Assembly: GCA_937942405.1 (NCBI GenBank)
Contig: CALDEN010000025.1
Coordinates: 1-6,690 of the forward strand
Direction of reading: 5' to 3'
DNA: 6,690 nucleotides
DNA from: an uncultured Saprospiraceae bacterium
GTDB lineage: Bacteria > Bacteroidota > Bacteroidia > Chitinophagales > Saprospiraceae
Shown here: one piece after another, positions 1-5,644 of the stretch
How positions within the stretch are numbered: position 1 is the first letter of the stretch
How the letters are laid out: each line of letters opens with the position of its first letter
Program-made: the position numbers and the translations under genes
The notes under the pieces: model-generated
Told to the model about the DNA's origin: nothing
Databases searched by the model: none
Seen by the model: only the letters and a program-made list of their open reading frames with translations

Positions 1-998
1 TAAAGCATAACTGGAACGATCGGATGTACACCTGGTACGATATCGAATCCAGCCTCTGTCATCCCTTTTCTGAAAAATGCAGTGTTGGCCTCTAATTTAT
101 CTCTCAGTTCGGTAGACTCATTCAATACATCTAATACCTTGATACTGGCACCTACAATAGATGGAGCCAGTGTATTGGAAAATAAATAAGGCCTAGATCG
201 TTGACGCAGCATATCTACGATCTCCTTACGTCCTGCTGTAAATCCTCCAGATGCACCTCCCAGAGCTTTTCCAAATGTTCCAGTGATGATGTCAGGTCTT
301 CCGAACGCTCCGCAATGCTCAGCACTACCTCTTCCTCTCTTTCCTGTAAAGCCAGTAGCATGGCAGTCATCTACCATGACCATCGCTCCATACTGATCCG
401 CAAGGTCACAGATTTTATCAACCTGAGCGATCACACCATCCATGGAAAATACGCCATCCGTTGCGATAAGGATACGTCGTGCTCCCTTCTCTTTGGCTTC
501 TTTTAATTTAACCTCCAGGTCTTCCATATCGTTACTGATAAATCGATAACGCTGAGCCTTGCATAATCGGATACCATCTATGATCGACGCATGGTTAAGG
601 GTGTCTGAGATGATCGCATCTTCTTTATTTAAGATCGGTTCGAATAGGCCACCATTGGCATCAAAAGCTGCAGCATAAAGTATGGCATCTTCTGCACCTA
701 CAAAGTCGGCAATCTTTGCTTCTAGTTCTTTATGTATGTCTTGGGTGCCGCATATAAAACGTACGGAGGATAGCCCGAATCCATGACTATCTATTACATC
801 TTTAGAAGCTTGGATCACATCAGGATGAGAGGAAAGTCCTAAATAATTGTTTGCACAAAAATTGATGACTTCTTCGCCTTTGTCGGTTACGATGTCGGCT
901 GCTTGTGGAGAGGTGATAATTCGTTCTTCTTTATATAATCCATCCGCTTTGATCTGATCTAGTTCTTGCTTTAGAGATTCTTTTACGTTTGAAAACAT
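1..998 (-). CDS. kbl: 2-amino-3-ketobutyrate CoA ligase (glycine C-acetyltransferase), 3' part cut off by the window edge
   Basis: I translated this frame by hand: it is open from the ATG at 998-996 to base 1 (332 full codons of a family usually near 395-400), so about 65 C-terminal residues lie outside. The enzyme is a PLP-dependent alpha-oxoamine synthase of the cytoplasm that cleaves 2-amino-3-ketobutyrate with CoA to glycine and acetyl-CoA. Visible motifs: the PLP lysine K244 in [12 protein letters not shown]210 and H213 in VDDCHATG, and H136 in [10 protein letters not shown]. These fall at the same numbers as I recall for the E. coli enzyme. The N-terminal [14 protein letters not shown] block is also typical. 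Its start lies 8 nt after the tdh stop, so the two are almost certainly co-transcribed. Related synthases (serine palmitoyltransferase, BioF, HemA) share the fold; the tdh partner and the motif spacing make Kbl by far the best call. No clear Shine-Dalgarno, as usual in Bacteroidota. Confidence 0.96.
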   Translation of the reverse strand, partial: MFSNVKESLKQELDQIKADGLYKEERIITSPQAADIVTDKGEEVINFCANNYLGLSSHPDVIQASKDVIDSHGFGLSSVRFICGTQDIHKELEAKIADFVGAEDAILYAAAFDANGGLFEPILNKEDAIISDTLNHASIIDGIRLCKAQRYRFISNDMEDLEVKLKEAKEKGARRILIATDGVFSMDGVIAQVDKICDLADQYGAMVMVDDCHATGFTGKRGRGSAEHCGAFGRPDIITGTFGKALGGASGGFTAGRKEIVDMLRQRSRPYLFSNTLAPSIVGASIKVLDVLNESTELRDKLEANTAFFRKGMTEAGFDIVPGVHPIVPVML

Positions 999-1006
999 AG
1001 TTTTAT

Positions 1007-1957
1007 TTACTTGTTTATTGCTGTTTTAGATAAGTTGTTTAGCATGTCTTTGGTCATGCTGTCTAGGTCATATTCAGGATTCCATTTCCAGTCTTTTCTG
1101 GCTTGGCTATCATCGATGCTTTCTGTCCATGATGCCGCGATCGCTTGTCTGAAATCTGGTTTGTAATCGATGGTAAAATCAGGAATGTGCTTTTTTATCG
1201 ATGCGGCGATTTCTTCTGGTGTAAAGCTCATTGCAGCTAGGTTATAGCCATATCGCAATGAGATGTCTGATTTGTCTGCGGCCATAAGATCTATCGTTGC
1301 TCTTATGACATCGGGCATGTAGATCATCGGTAATCGAGTATCTTTTTCTAGAAAGCAGGTATAGTGCTTGTCTTTTAATGCTGCATGATAGATTTCTACC
1401 GCATAGTCTGTCGTTCCTCCTTCGGGTATAGATTGCCATCCGATTACTCCAGGGTATCGTATCGATCGTACATCTATTCCATGTTTTTTATGATAATAGT
1501 TGCACCACAGTTCGCCACTGGTTTTACTCATTCCATAAATGGTTTCAGGCAATAATGGGACGTCTTGAGCAGTATTTACTCTAGGTGTCGTATTCCCAAA
1601 AACAGCAATGGTACTGGGAAAGAAGAGTCGTTCTATTTTTTTCTCTACCACGAGATTAAGAATGCCCAAAAGCCCATTGAGGTTTATATTCCATGTAAAT
1701 GCAGGGTTACGCTCACCACTAGCTGACAAGATAGCTGCTAAGTGATATATTTGGTTTATCTCGTATTTATCTATTAGGGATTTTAAGCGTTCAATGTTGA
1801 GAATGTCTAGATATTCATATGGCGGCAACTCTTCCACTAGGCTGTTAATATCCGTGGCGATTACATTGTGGATACCATATTTTTCACGAAGAGATTCAGT
1901 AAGCACTTTGCCTAACTGACCTGCAGCTCCTGTAACTAGGATTCGAGCTTGTTTCAT
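1007..1957 (-). CDS. tdh: L-threonine 3-dehydrogenase, short-chain (SDR) type
   Basis: A 316-residue NAD-dependent dehydrogenase/epimerase-fold protein. It oxidises L-threonine to 2-amino-3-ketobutyrate, the substrate of the kbl product encoded just downstream. The Rossmann signature G10-x2-G13-x2-G16 (VTGAAGQLG) is at the N-terminus and D36 at the end of beta-2 suggests NAD rather than NADP. Ser115/Thr116 ([10 protein letters not shown]) and the Y141-x3-K145 pair (YGMSK) form the SDR catalytic set. The block around 167-187 (RYPGVIGW...GGTTDYAVE) is characteristic of the SDR-type threonine dehydrogenases known from Flavobacterium frigidimaris and Cupriavidus, and separates it from UDP-sugar epimerases. 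It is unrelated to the zinc-dependent MDR Tdh of E. coli. Length agrees with the family (about 310-320). The ATG at 1957 places the glycine motif at the expected distance. First gene of a tdh-kbl operon; its leader is repetitive (see the separate entry). Confidence 0.93.
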   Translation of the reverse strand: MKQARILVTGAAGQLGKVLTESLREKYGIHNVIATDINSLVEELPPYEYLDILNIERLKSLIDKYEINQIYHLAAILSASGERNPAFTWNINLNGLLGILNLVVEKKIERLFFPSTIAVFGNTTPRVNTAQDVPLLPETIYGMSKTSGELWCNYYHKKHGIDVRSIRYPGVIGWQSIPEGGTTDYAVEIYHAALKDKHYTCFLEKDTRLPMIYMPDVIRATIDLMAADKSDISLRYGYNLAAMSFTPEEIAASIKKHIPDFTIDYKPDFRQAIAASWTESIDDSQARKDWKWNPEYDLDSMTKDMLNNLSKTAINK

Positions 1958-2038
1958 TGAATAGTTTAGATCGTCTAAATTAAAACTAAATCATGAATCG
2001 TCTAACTAATCTAACTAAATGATGAGTGATATTTTTAA
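1958..2038 (-). promoter_or_regulatory. Leader of the tdh-kbl operon with short repeats
   Basis: This 81-nt gap separates the HSDR_N_2 gene from tdh, all on the minus strand. It contains a perfect 9-bp tandem repeat (TCTAACTAA at 2001-2009 and 2010-2018, plus-strand letters). It also holds two copies of ATCGTCTAA (1970-1978 and 1997-2005) and an inverted repeat TTTAGA-TCG-TCTAAA (1965-1979) ending 8 bp upstream of the tdh ATG. On the minus strand TAGTTTTA is a 7/8 match to the -7 consensus TAnnTTTG, but no TTG sits at the right distance, so I cannot name a firm promoter. The repeats could be operator half-sites or chance in an A/T-rich leader. Confidence 0.35.
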
Positions 2039-2491
2039 TTATGCCAGTTGAGGAATGGTATCTAAAGCGGTGATCTTCCGAGTGTCATAATCTATGTGAT
2101 AGCAGTATGCTTCTATTCCGTTACTGATTAGTAAATAGGGAGCCTTGACACTTAAATTGTAATTGGCGATTTGATCAAAGGTGGTTTGGGCAATTTTTAT
2201 TTTATGAGACTTACACTCGAGGAGCAGGTATGGTTTTAAAGATCTATCATAAGCGATGAGATCATACCGACGAGCGAGCTTATTTACGTTTATCTTTTTT
2301 TCTAATTGGATTAGATTAGGACTGTACTTAAGATCTTCAATCAGATAGCAAACGATCAGCTGTCTCGTCATTTCCTCTGGGGTTAAGACGATGTATTTTT
2401 TACGGATGGGATCTAGTATAAACGATTTTCCGTCTTTAACTTTGGTAATTAATCGATCCTTAAATCGAATGAGTTGAAGGTCTATACTCAA
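2039..2491 (-). CDS. Small PD-(D/E)xK-fold protein, HSDR_N_2 family (type I restriction R-subunit N-terminal-like), stand-alone
   Basis: A 150-residue protein matching the stand-alone HSDR_N_2 family (PF13588 by recognition), widespread in Bacteroidota and named after the nuclease domain of HsdR. The block FILDPIRKKYIVLTPEE (24-40) is the family's hallmark start. The nuclease-like core shows D77 (RRYDLIAYD) and E92-C93-K94 (LLLECKS), a plausible D...ExK metal site, followed by FDQIANYN (105-112). No helicase, methylase or specificity gene is present, so it is not part of a restriction system here; its cellular role is unknown to me. The start is TTG at 2491-2489: upstream, the frame is open to a stop at 2533-2531 but offers no ATG, and the first internal ATG (residue 41) would remove the hallmark block. 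A GGAGG lies 15 nt upstream inside the preceding lipoprotein gene, which ends 2 nt before, so translation is probably coupled. Confidence 0.82.
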   Translation of the reverse strand: MSIDLQLIRFKDRLITKVKDGKSFILDPIRKKYIVLTPEEMTRQLIVCYLIEDLKYSPNLIQLEKKINVNKLARRYDLIAYDRSLKPYLLLECKSHKIKIAQTTFDQIANYNLSVKAPYLLISNGIEAYCYHIDYDTRKITALDTIPQLA

Positions 2492-2493
2492 AA

Positions 2494-3072
2494 TTATTTG
2501 ACAATACCTCCGTCGAGTTTTACACCGTTTTCATACTGATAGGTGAGTGTCACATTGCCTTCTTCATCGTAGTACTCTAACTTACCGTCCTGAACCCCAT
2601 TTTTAAATTCTACGAGTTTCTGCAGTTTTCCCGATTCTCTACCACTGGTAAAGAATTCTTTATGCGTACCATCTAATTTCCCTTTTTTGTAGGTGGACTC
2701 ACTTACCGGACGACCGCTTTTGTATTTGCCGTAAGGCCCATCAAACTCCCCATTGTCAAAGTATGCTTTGAGTGTAATCTGTCCTCTTTGTGTAAACTCT
2801 AGATGTGGTCCAGATTTTAAATTATCTACATAAGTGGTCAATGTCTTAATAGACCCGTCAGGATGATAGGTAAGCCATACACCATTCATTTTACCATTGG
2901 CGACATATCCCTCTTCAACGAGGGTGCCGTCTGCACTGAATTTTTGAGCTCTGACTCCATTACCGGTTAGGTTAGTAGTAGTATAGCCAGATAAATCAAT
3001 ACCTCCGCCACTGCTAGGACCTCCACAAGACATCATAATGACAGAAAGTAATAAGAGTATACCGATTCTCAT
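2494..3072 (-). CDS. Lipoprotein with YwqK/MORN_2-like repeats
   Basis: A 192-residue secreted lipoprotein. Residues 1-16 are a short signal peptide (MRIGILLLLSVIMMSC) with the lipobox cysteine at C16. A Gly/Ser-rich tether follows (GGPSSGGG). From about residue 41 the rest consists of about six imperfect repeats of 20-26 residues of the form N-G-x-x-x-G-x-x-x-x-Y/F-x-x-x-G, clear at 59-73, 83-97, 107-120, 131-144, 158-172 and 182-189. This is the MORN_2 / YwqK pattern, which forms a beta-hairpin solenoid. Databases often label such proteins 'antitoxin', but no toxin gene is adjacent, so I do not use that name. No acidic surface-export signal is seen after the cysteine, so a periplasmic-facing anchor is as likely as surface display. 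It is first in a two-gene unit with the HSDR_N_2 gene and is read from the promoter at 3097-3128. Function unknown; a binding or scaffold role is only inference. Confidence 0.85.
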   Translation of the reverse strand: MRIGILLLLSVIMMSCGGPSSGGGIDLSGYTTTNLTGNGVRAQKFSADGTLVEEGYVANGKMNGVWLTYHPDGSIKTLTTYVDNLKSGPHLEFTQRGQITLKAYFDNGEFDGPYGKYKSGRPVSESTYKKGKLDGTHKEFFTSGRESGKLQKLVEFKNGVQDGKLEYYDEEGNVTLTYQYENGVKLDGGIVK

Positions 3073-3096
3073 GTTAATTATTTTTTTAATACCTCA

Positions 3097-3128
3097 CAAA
3101 ATTAACGGATTAATCTAATTTCGCAAAA
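3097..3128 (-). promoter_or_regulatory. Bacteroidota-type promoter for the lipoprotein/HSDR_N_2 unit
   Basis: Read on the minus strand, TTTTG (plus 3124-3128) is followed after exactly 19 nt by TAATTTTG (plus 3097-3104), a full match to the Bacteroidota -33 TTTG / -7 TAnnTTTG consensus. The transcript would start around 3090-3094, leaving a leader of roughly 20 nt, A-rich and without a Shine-Dalgarno. On the opposite strand TAATTTCG (3116-3123) is a near-match that could serve polX, but it has no TTG partner at the right distance. Confidence 0.65.
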
Positions 3129-3146
3129 GCGTAGAAGAATCAAATT

Positions 3147-4775
3147 ATGACGAATAGAGAAATAGCTCGAACCTTTCAGTTTTTAGGGAAAATTATGGAG
3201 CTCCATGGAGAGAATCCCTTCAAGACGAGGTCGTACTCGAGTGCATATATAAATATCAGAAAGCTGCCTCAAGAATTAGCCACGATGTCTACGGACGATA
3301 TCAATAGTCTACCTGGTGTGGGTAAAGCGATCAGTGATAAGATCCAAGAATTACTAAGTACCGGAGAGCTTCAAACCTTGAATAAATTCAAGGAAATGAC
3401 TCCCGAGGGCATTCAAGACATGCTCAAGATTAAGGGGCTAGGGCCCAAAAAAGTAAAACTCATATGGGAGGAGTTATCTATAGAGTCAGCAGGGGAGTTA
3501 TTGTACGCTTGTAATGAAAATCGACTCGTAGAAGTAAAAGGATTCGGAGCCAAAACACAGCAGCAACTGATAACACAGCTGGAATATTTTTTTGCCTCTA
3601 AGGGCAAATTACATTGGGCAACAGCCGAAAGCATTGCATTAGACCTGTTAAGTAAACTCAGTGCTCATTATCCGGAGAGATTTATCATCACGGGAGAGAT
3701 TAAGCGATTATTCCCGATCGTCGAGACCATAGAGATCATCACTACACTAGATCTCTCTGAAAGTGATATCGCTGAAGACATCGAAGATCTATTCTATGAT
3801 GAGACTAAGGAGCAGCTATCTTATTTAGATTGTCCAGTGAGTATTATAGCTTCGAGTATGGGGAGTTTGGGAATCGACTTATTGGAAACTTCCTCTTCGG
3901 GAGATTTTTTAGATGCCCTCGGTAATTACGAAAGTCTAGAAACCGAAGAAGACATTTTTGAAGCTCTAGAGCTACCATATATACCTTCAGAGCTTAGGGA
4001 TGACGAATACATTTTAGAAGAAGATCGCCATGAAGAGATTGAGGATATTGTAAGCCTTGTGGACATAAAAGGAGTAGTCCACAATCACTCTACCTATAGC
4101 GATGGGGTTAATAGTGTCTCTCAGATGGCTCAGCGGTGTATAGATCTAGGTTATAACTATCTCGTGATGTCGGATCACTCTAAGTCTGCCTTCTATGCCA
4201 ATGGGCTGAAAGAAGATCGAGTAATGCAGCAATGGGAAGAAATAGATGTGCTGAATACACAATGGACTGATTTTAAAATATTTAAGAGTATCGAGTCAGA
4301 TATTCTCTCTAGCGGAGAACTCGATTATACGGATGAGATACTAGAGGGCTTTGATCTGATTATCGCCTCGGTGCATTCTAATCTCAAAATGGATGAGGAT
4401 AAAGCCACGAAGCGACTGATCAAAGCCATCGAAAACCCATATACTCGGATACTAGGTCATCCGACAGGAAGATTACTGTTGTCTCGTAAAGGATATCCCA
4501 TCGACCATCAGAAAGTAATCGATGCATGTGCTGCTAACAATGTCGTCATCGAGCTCAACGCCAATCCGCATCGACTAGACATCGATTATACATGGATCCC
4601 ATATGCTACAGAAAAAGGGGTGATGATTGCGATCAATCCAGATGCTCATAGTGTAAAGGGAATAGAAGATATCCGATATGGGGTAAATGCAGCAAGAAAG
4701 GGATTTTTAAAAACAAGTGATTGCTTGAACTGCCTGAGTTTAACTGACTTTGAAAAATGGATAGCAGCTAAGTAG
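3147..4775 (+). CDS. polX: PolX-type HhH/PHP protein (3'-5' exonuclease), polymerase site apparently degenerate
   Basis: A 542-residue protein with the domain order of bacterial PolX. The N-terminal HhH/8-kDa region is at 1-145, with hairpins at LPGVGKAI (55-62), IKGLGPKK (95-102) and VKGFGAKT (130-137). A family X palm/thumb-like region is at about 155-290, and a PHP domain at about 305-542. The PHP metal ligands look complete: H312/H314 (HNHSTYSDG, with D319), D343-H344, E383, H410, H438 (GHPTGR), E469, D499 and H501 (NPDAHS). It should therefore have the Mn-dependent 3'-5' exonuclease activity and possibly AP-site processing. The palm differs: where active PolX has a GSxRR...ETVGDxD motif, this has G183-E-I-K-R...V-E-T-I-E, so the two aspartates align with T194 and E196. 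The third aligns with S232. Length is slightly under the usual 560-575, mostly through a shortened stretch before the YIPSELR block (278-284). Probably a DNA-repair nuclease rather than a polymerase. It is divergent from the lipoprotein unit. Confidence 0.9.
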   Translation: MTNREIARTFQFLGKIMELHGENPFKTRSYSSAYINIRKLPQELATMSTDDINSLPGVGKAISDKIQELLSTGELQTLNKFKEMTPEGIQDMLKIKGLGPKKVKLIWEELSIESAGELLYACNENRLVEVKGFGAKTQQQLITQLEYFFASKGKLHWATAESIALDLLSKLSAHYPERFIITGEIKRLFPIVETIEIITTLDLSESDIAEDIEDLFYDETKEQLSYLDCPVSIIASSMGSLGIDLLETSSSGDFLDALGNYESLETEEDIFEALELPYIPSELRDDEYILEEDRHEEIEDIVSLVDIKGVVHNHSTYSDGVNSVSQMAQRCIDLGYNYLVMSDHSKSAFYANGLKEDRVMQQWEEIDVLNTQWTDFKIFKSIESDILSSGELDYTDEILEGFDLIIASVHSNLKMDEDKATKRLIKAIENPYTRILGHPTGRLLLSRKGYPIDHQKVIDACAANNVVIELNANPHRLDIDYTWIPYATEKGVMIAINPDAHSVKGIEDIRYGVNAARKGFLKTSDCLNCLSLTDFEKWIAAK

Positions 4776-4954
4776 TGATAATCAGATACTTATCGGGCTT
4801 ACTCCAATGTCTGTACATTTCATAGTGCATTACTTCGGGGTATATTAGAAGGGGTAAAATTTAATAAATTCACGATTTCAGATTATGTATTGTTAATATT
4901 TAATATGTAATTTGCGGGCTTTTAGCGATTTAGCTGCGGTATCTTGTTAATGCG
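4776..4954. other. Intergenic region after polX, no gene seen
   Basis: An A/T-rich spacer between polX and the promoter of the DUF1573 gene. I find no credible ORF, tRNA or structured RNA. A small inverted repeat GATAA/TTATC just after the polX stop has an 8-nt loop and no T-tract, so it is not a convincing terminator; the end of the polX transcript is undefined. Two of the three TTGTTAA motifs discussed under findings lie here (4890-4896, 4944-4950). Confidence 0.5.
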
Positions 4955-4983
4955 TTGTTAACCGATTCAAGATATTAGCTTTG
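4955..4983 (+). promoter_or_regulatory. Bacteroidota-type promoter for the DUF1573 lipoprotein gene
   Basis: TTG (4955-4957), an 18-nt spacer and TAGCTTTG (4976-4983) match the phylum's -33 / -7 consensus, with all six fixed positions of TAnnTTTG present. The predicted transcript starts near 4987-4991, giving a leader of about 50 nt. The -33 box is part of the third TTGTTAA repeat (4955-4961), so anything binding that repeat would compete with RNA polymerase. Confidence 0.65.
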
Positions 4984-5039
4984 CGGCTTAAATCGTACTT
5001 ACATTTGAAGTATTGAATCTTAATCATTAAATATTGGAA

Positions 5040-5573
5040 ATGAAAAATTTTAGAATTCTAGGCTTATTTGCCTTTGCTTTAATCACGTTTGCAGCATGTA
5101 AAAGTGATGGAAACTCTACAGCTGATACATCTGCTACACCAGCAGTATCTGAGCAAGCTGTAACTACACCTGCTACAACTACTCCTGTAACACCTACACC
5201 AGAAGTACCTGTAGGACCTCTTACGTCTGTTGAGTTTGAAGAAACGACACATGACTATGGTGAGATTATGGAAGGTGAAAAAGTAGTTTATAACTATAAG
5301 TTTACAAACACAGGAAAAGAACCATTAATCATCAGTAACGCAAAAGGAAGTTGTGGATGTACAGTTCCAGATTGGCCAAGAGAGCCTATCGCTCCTGGTG
5401 CTTCATCAGAGATCAAAGTACAGTTCGATTCTAAAGGAAAAGGTAAGCCAGAAGGTGCTGCTCAATCTAAAAGAGTTACGATTACTGCTAACACAGATCC
5501 TGCAAATACATACCTTACTATCAAAGGTACTGTAAAGAAAGATGCAGCGGCAGCTACTCCAGCAGTTCAATAA
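5040..5573 (+). CDS. DUF1573 domain lipoprotein
   Basis: A 177-residue lipoprotein when started at the ATG at 5040. A TTG two codons upstream (5034) is also in frame, but the ATG gives the normal MKN... signal-peptide start. Signal peptide 1-19, lipobox TFAAC with C20; the KSDG after the cysteine partly resembles the lysine/acidic surface-export signal described in Bacteroidota lipoproteins. A Thr/Pro/Ala-rich linker follows (about 25-60). An immunoglobulin-like DUF1573 domain covers about 64-167, with the hallmark FEETTHDYGEI, YKFTNTG and GSCGCTVPDWP blocks and the closing ITANTDP...IKGTV strand. The family is abundant in Bacteroidota envelopes; its molecular role is not established. Codon use differs from the neighbours: all three arginines are AGA and no isoleucine is ATA, whereas polX uses CGA and ATA freely. 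This suggests high expression. It has its own promoter and terminator, so it is monocistronic. Confidence 0.9.
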   Translation: MKNFRILGLFAFALITFAACKSDGNSTADTSATPAVSEQAVTTPATTTPVTPTPEVPVGPLTSVEFEETTHDYGEIMEGEKVVYNYKFTNTGKEPLIISNAKGSCGCTVPDWPREPIAPGASSEIKVQFDSKGKGKPEGAAQSKRVTITANTDPANTYLTIKGTVKKDAAAATPAVQ

Positions 5574-5597
5574 TTAGCACTTAAATAAAAATTAATC

Positions 5598-5636
5598 AAA
5601 AAGTCCATGAAACATTTCATGGGCTTTTTGTTTTTT
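5598..5636 (+). terminator. Strong intrinsic terminator of the DUF1573 gene
   Basis: A near-perfect hairpin: bases 5598-5611 pair with 5616-5629 through 14 bp including one G-U wobble (5604/5623), around a 4-nt loop. The 3' arm runs into a T-rich tract (5625-5636, broken by one G). It begins 24 nt after the DUF1573 stop. The arms are A-rich on the left, so it could also stop transcription from the other side. Its end is only 8 nt before the next start codon. Confidence 0.9.
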
Positions 5637-5644
5637 ATACTAGT

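Noticed and set aside
201..506. A 101-codon plus-strand ORF
   Set aside because: It lies entirely antisense to the conserved kbl coding sequence, has a low-complexity Ser/Cys-rich translation and no recognisable domain.
1..998. Serine palmitoyltransferase or another alpha-oxoamine synthase
   Set aside because: The gene follows a threonine dehydrogenase gene by 8 nt, and the active-site residues fall at Kbl positions (H136, D210, H213, K244).
1242..1439. Minus-strand 65-codon ORF inside tdh
   Set aside because: It overlaps tdh in another frame on the same strand and resembles no protein family.
2039..2491. Type I restriction-modification system
   Set aside because: Only an HsdR N-terminal-like fold of 150 residues is present; there is no helicase motor, methylase or specificity subunit in the window.
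2494..3072. Toxin-antitoxin module (YwqK-type 'antitoxin' name)
   Set aside because: The protein is a secreted lipoprotein and the only neighbour in the unit is an HSDR_N_2 protein; no toxin family is recognisable, so the inherited name is not evidence.
3413..3634. Minus-strand ORF inside polX
   Set aside because: Antisense shadow of well-conserved HhH coding sequence; no domain or start signal.
4964..5019. Inverted repeat GATTCAA (4964-4970) / TTGAATC (5013-5019) around the DUF1573 promoter
   Set aside because: Only 7 bp with a 42-nt gap in A/T-rich DNA; expected by chance and not aligned with promoter elements.
5034..5039. TTG at 5034 as the start of the DUF1573 gene
   Set aside because: An ATG two codons later gives the usual lysine-containing signal-peptide start; the TTG adds only two residues and has no support.
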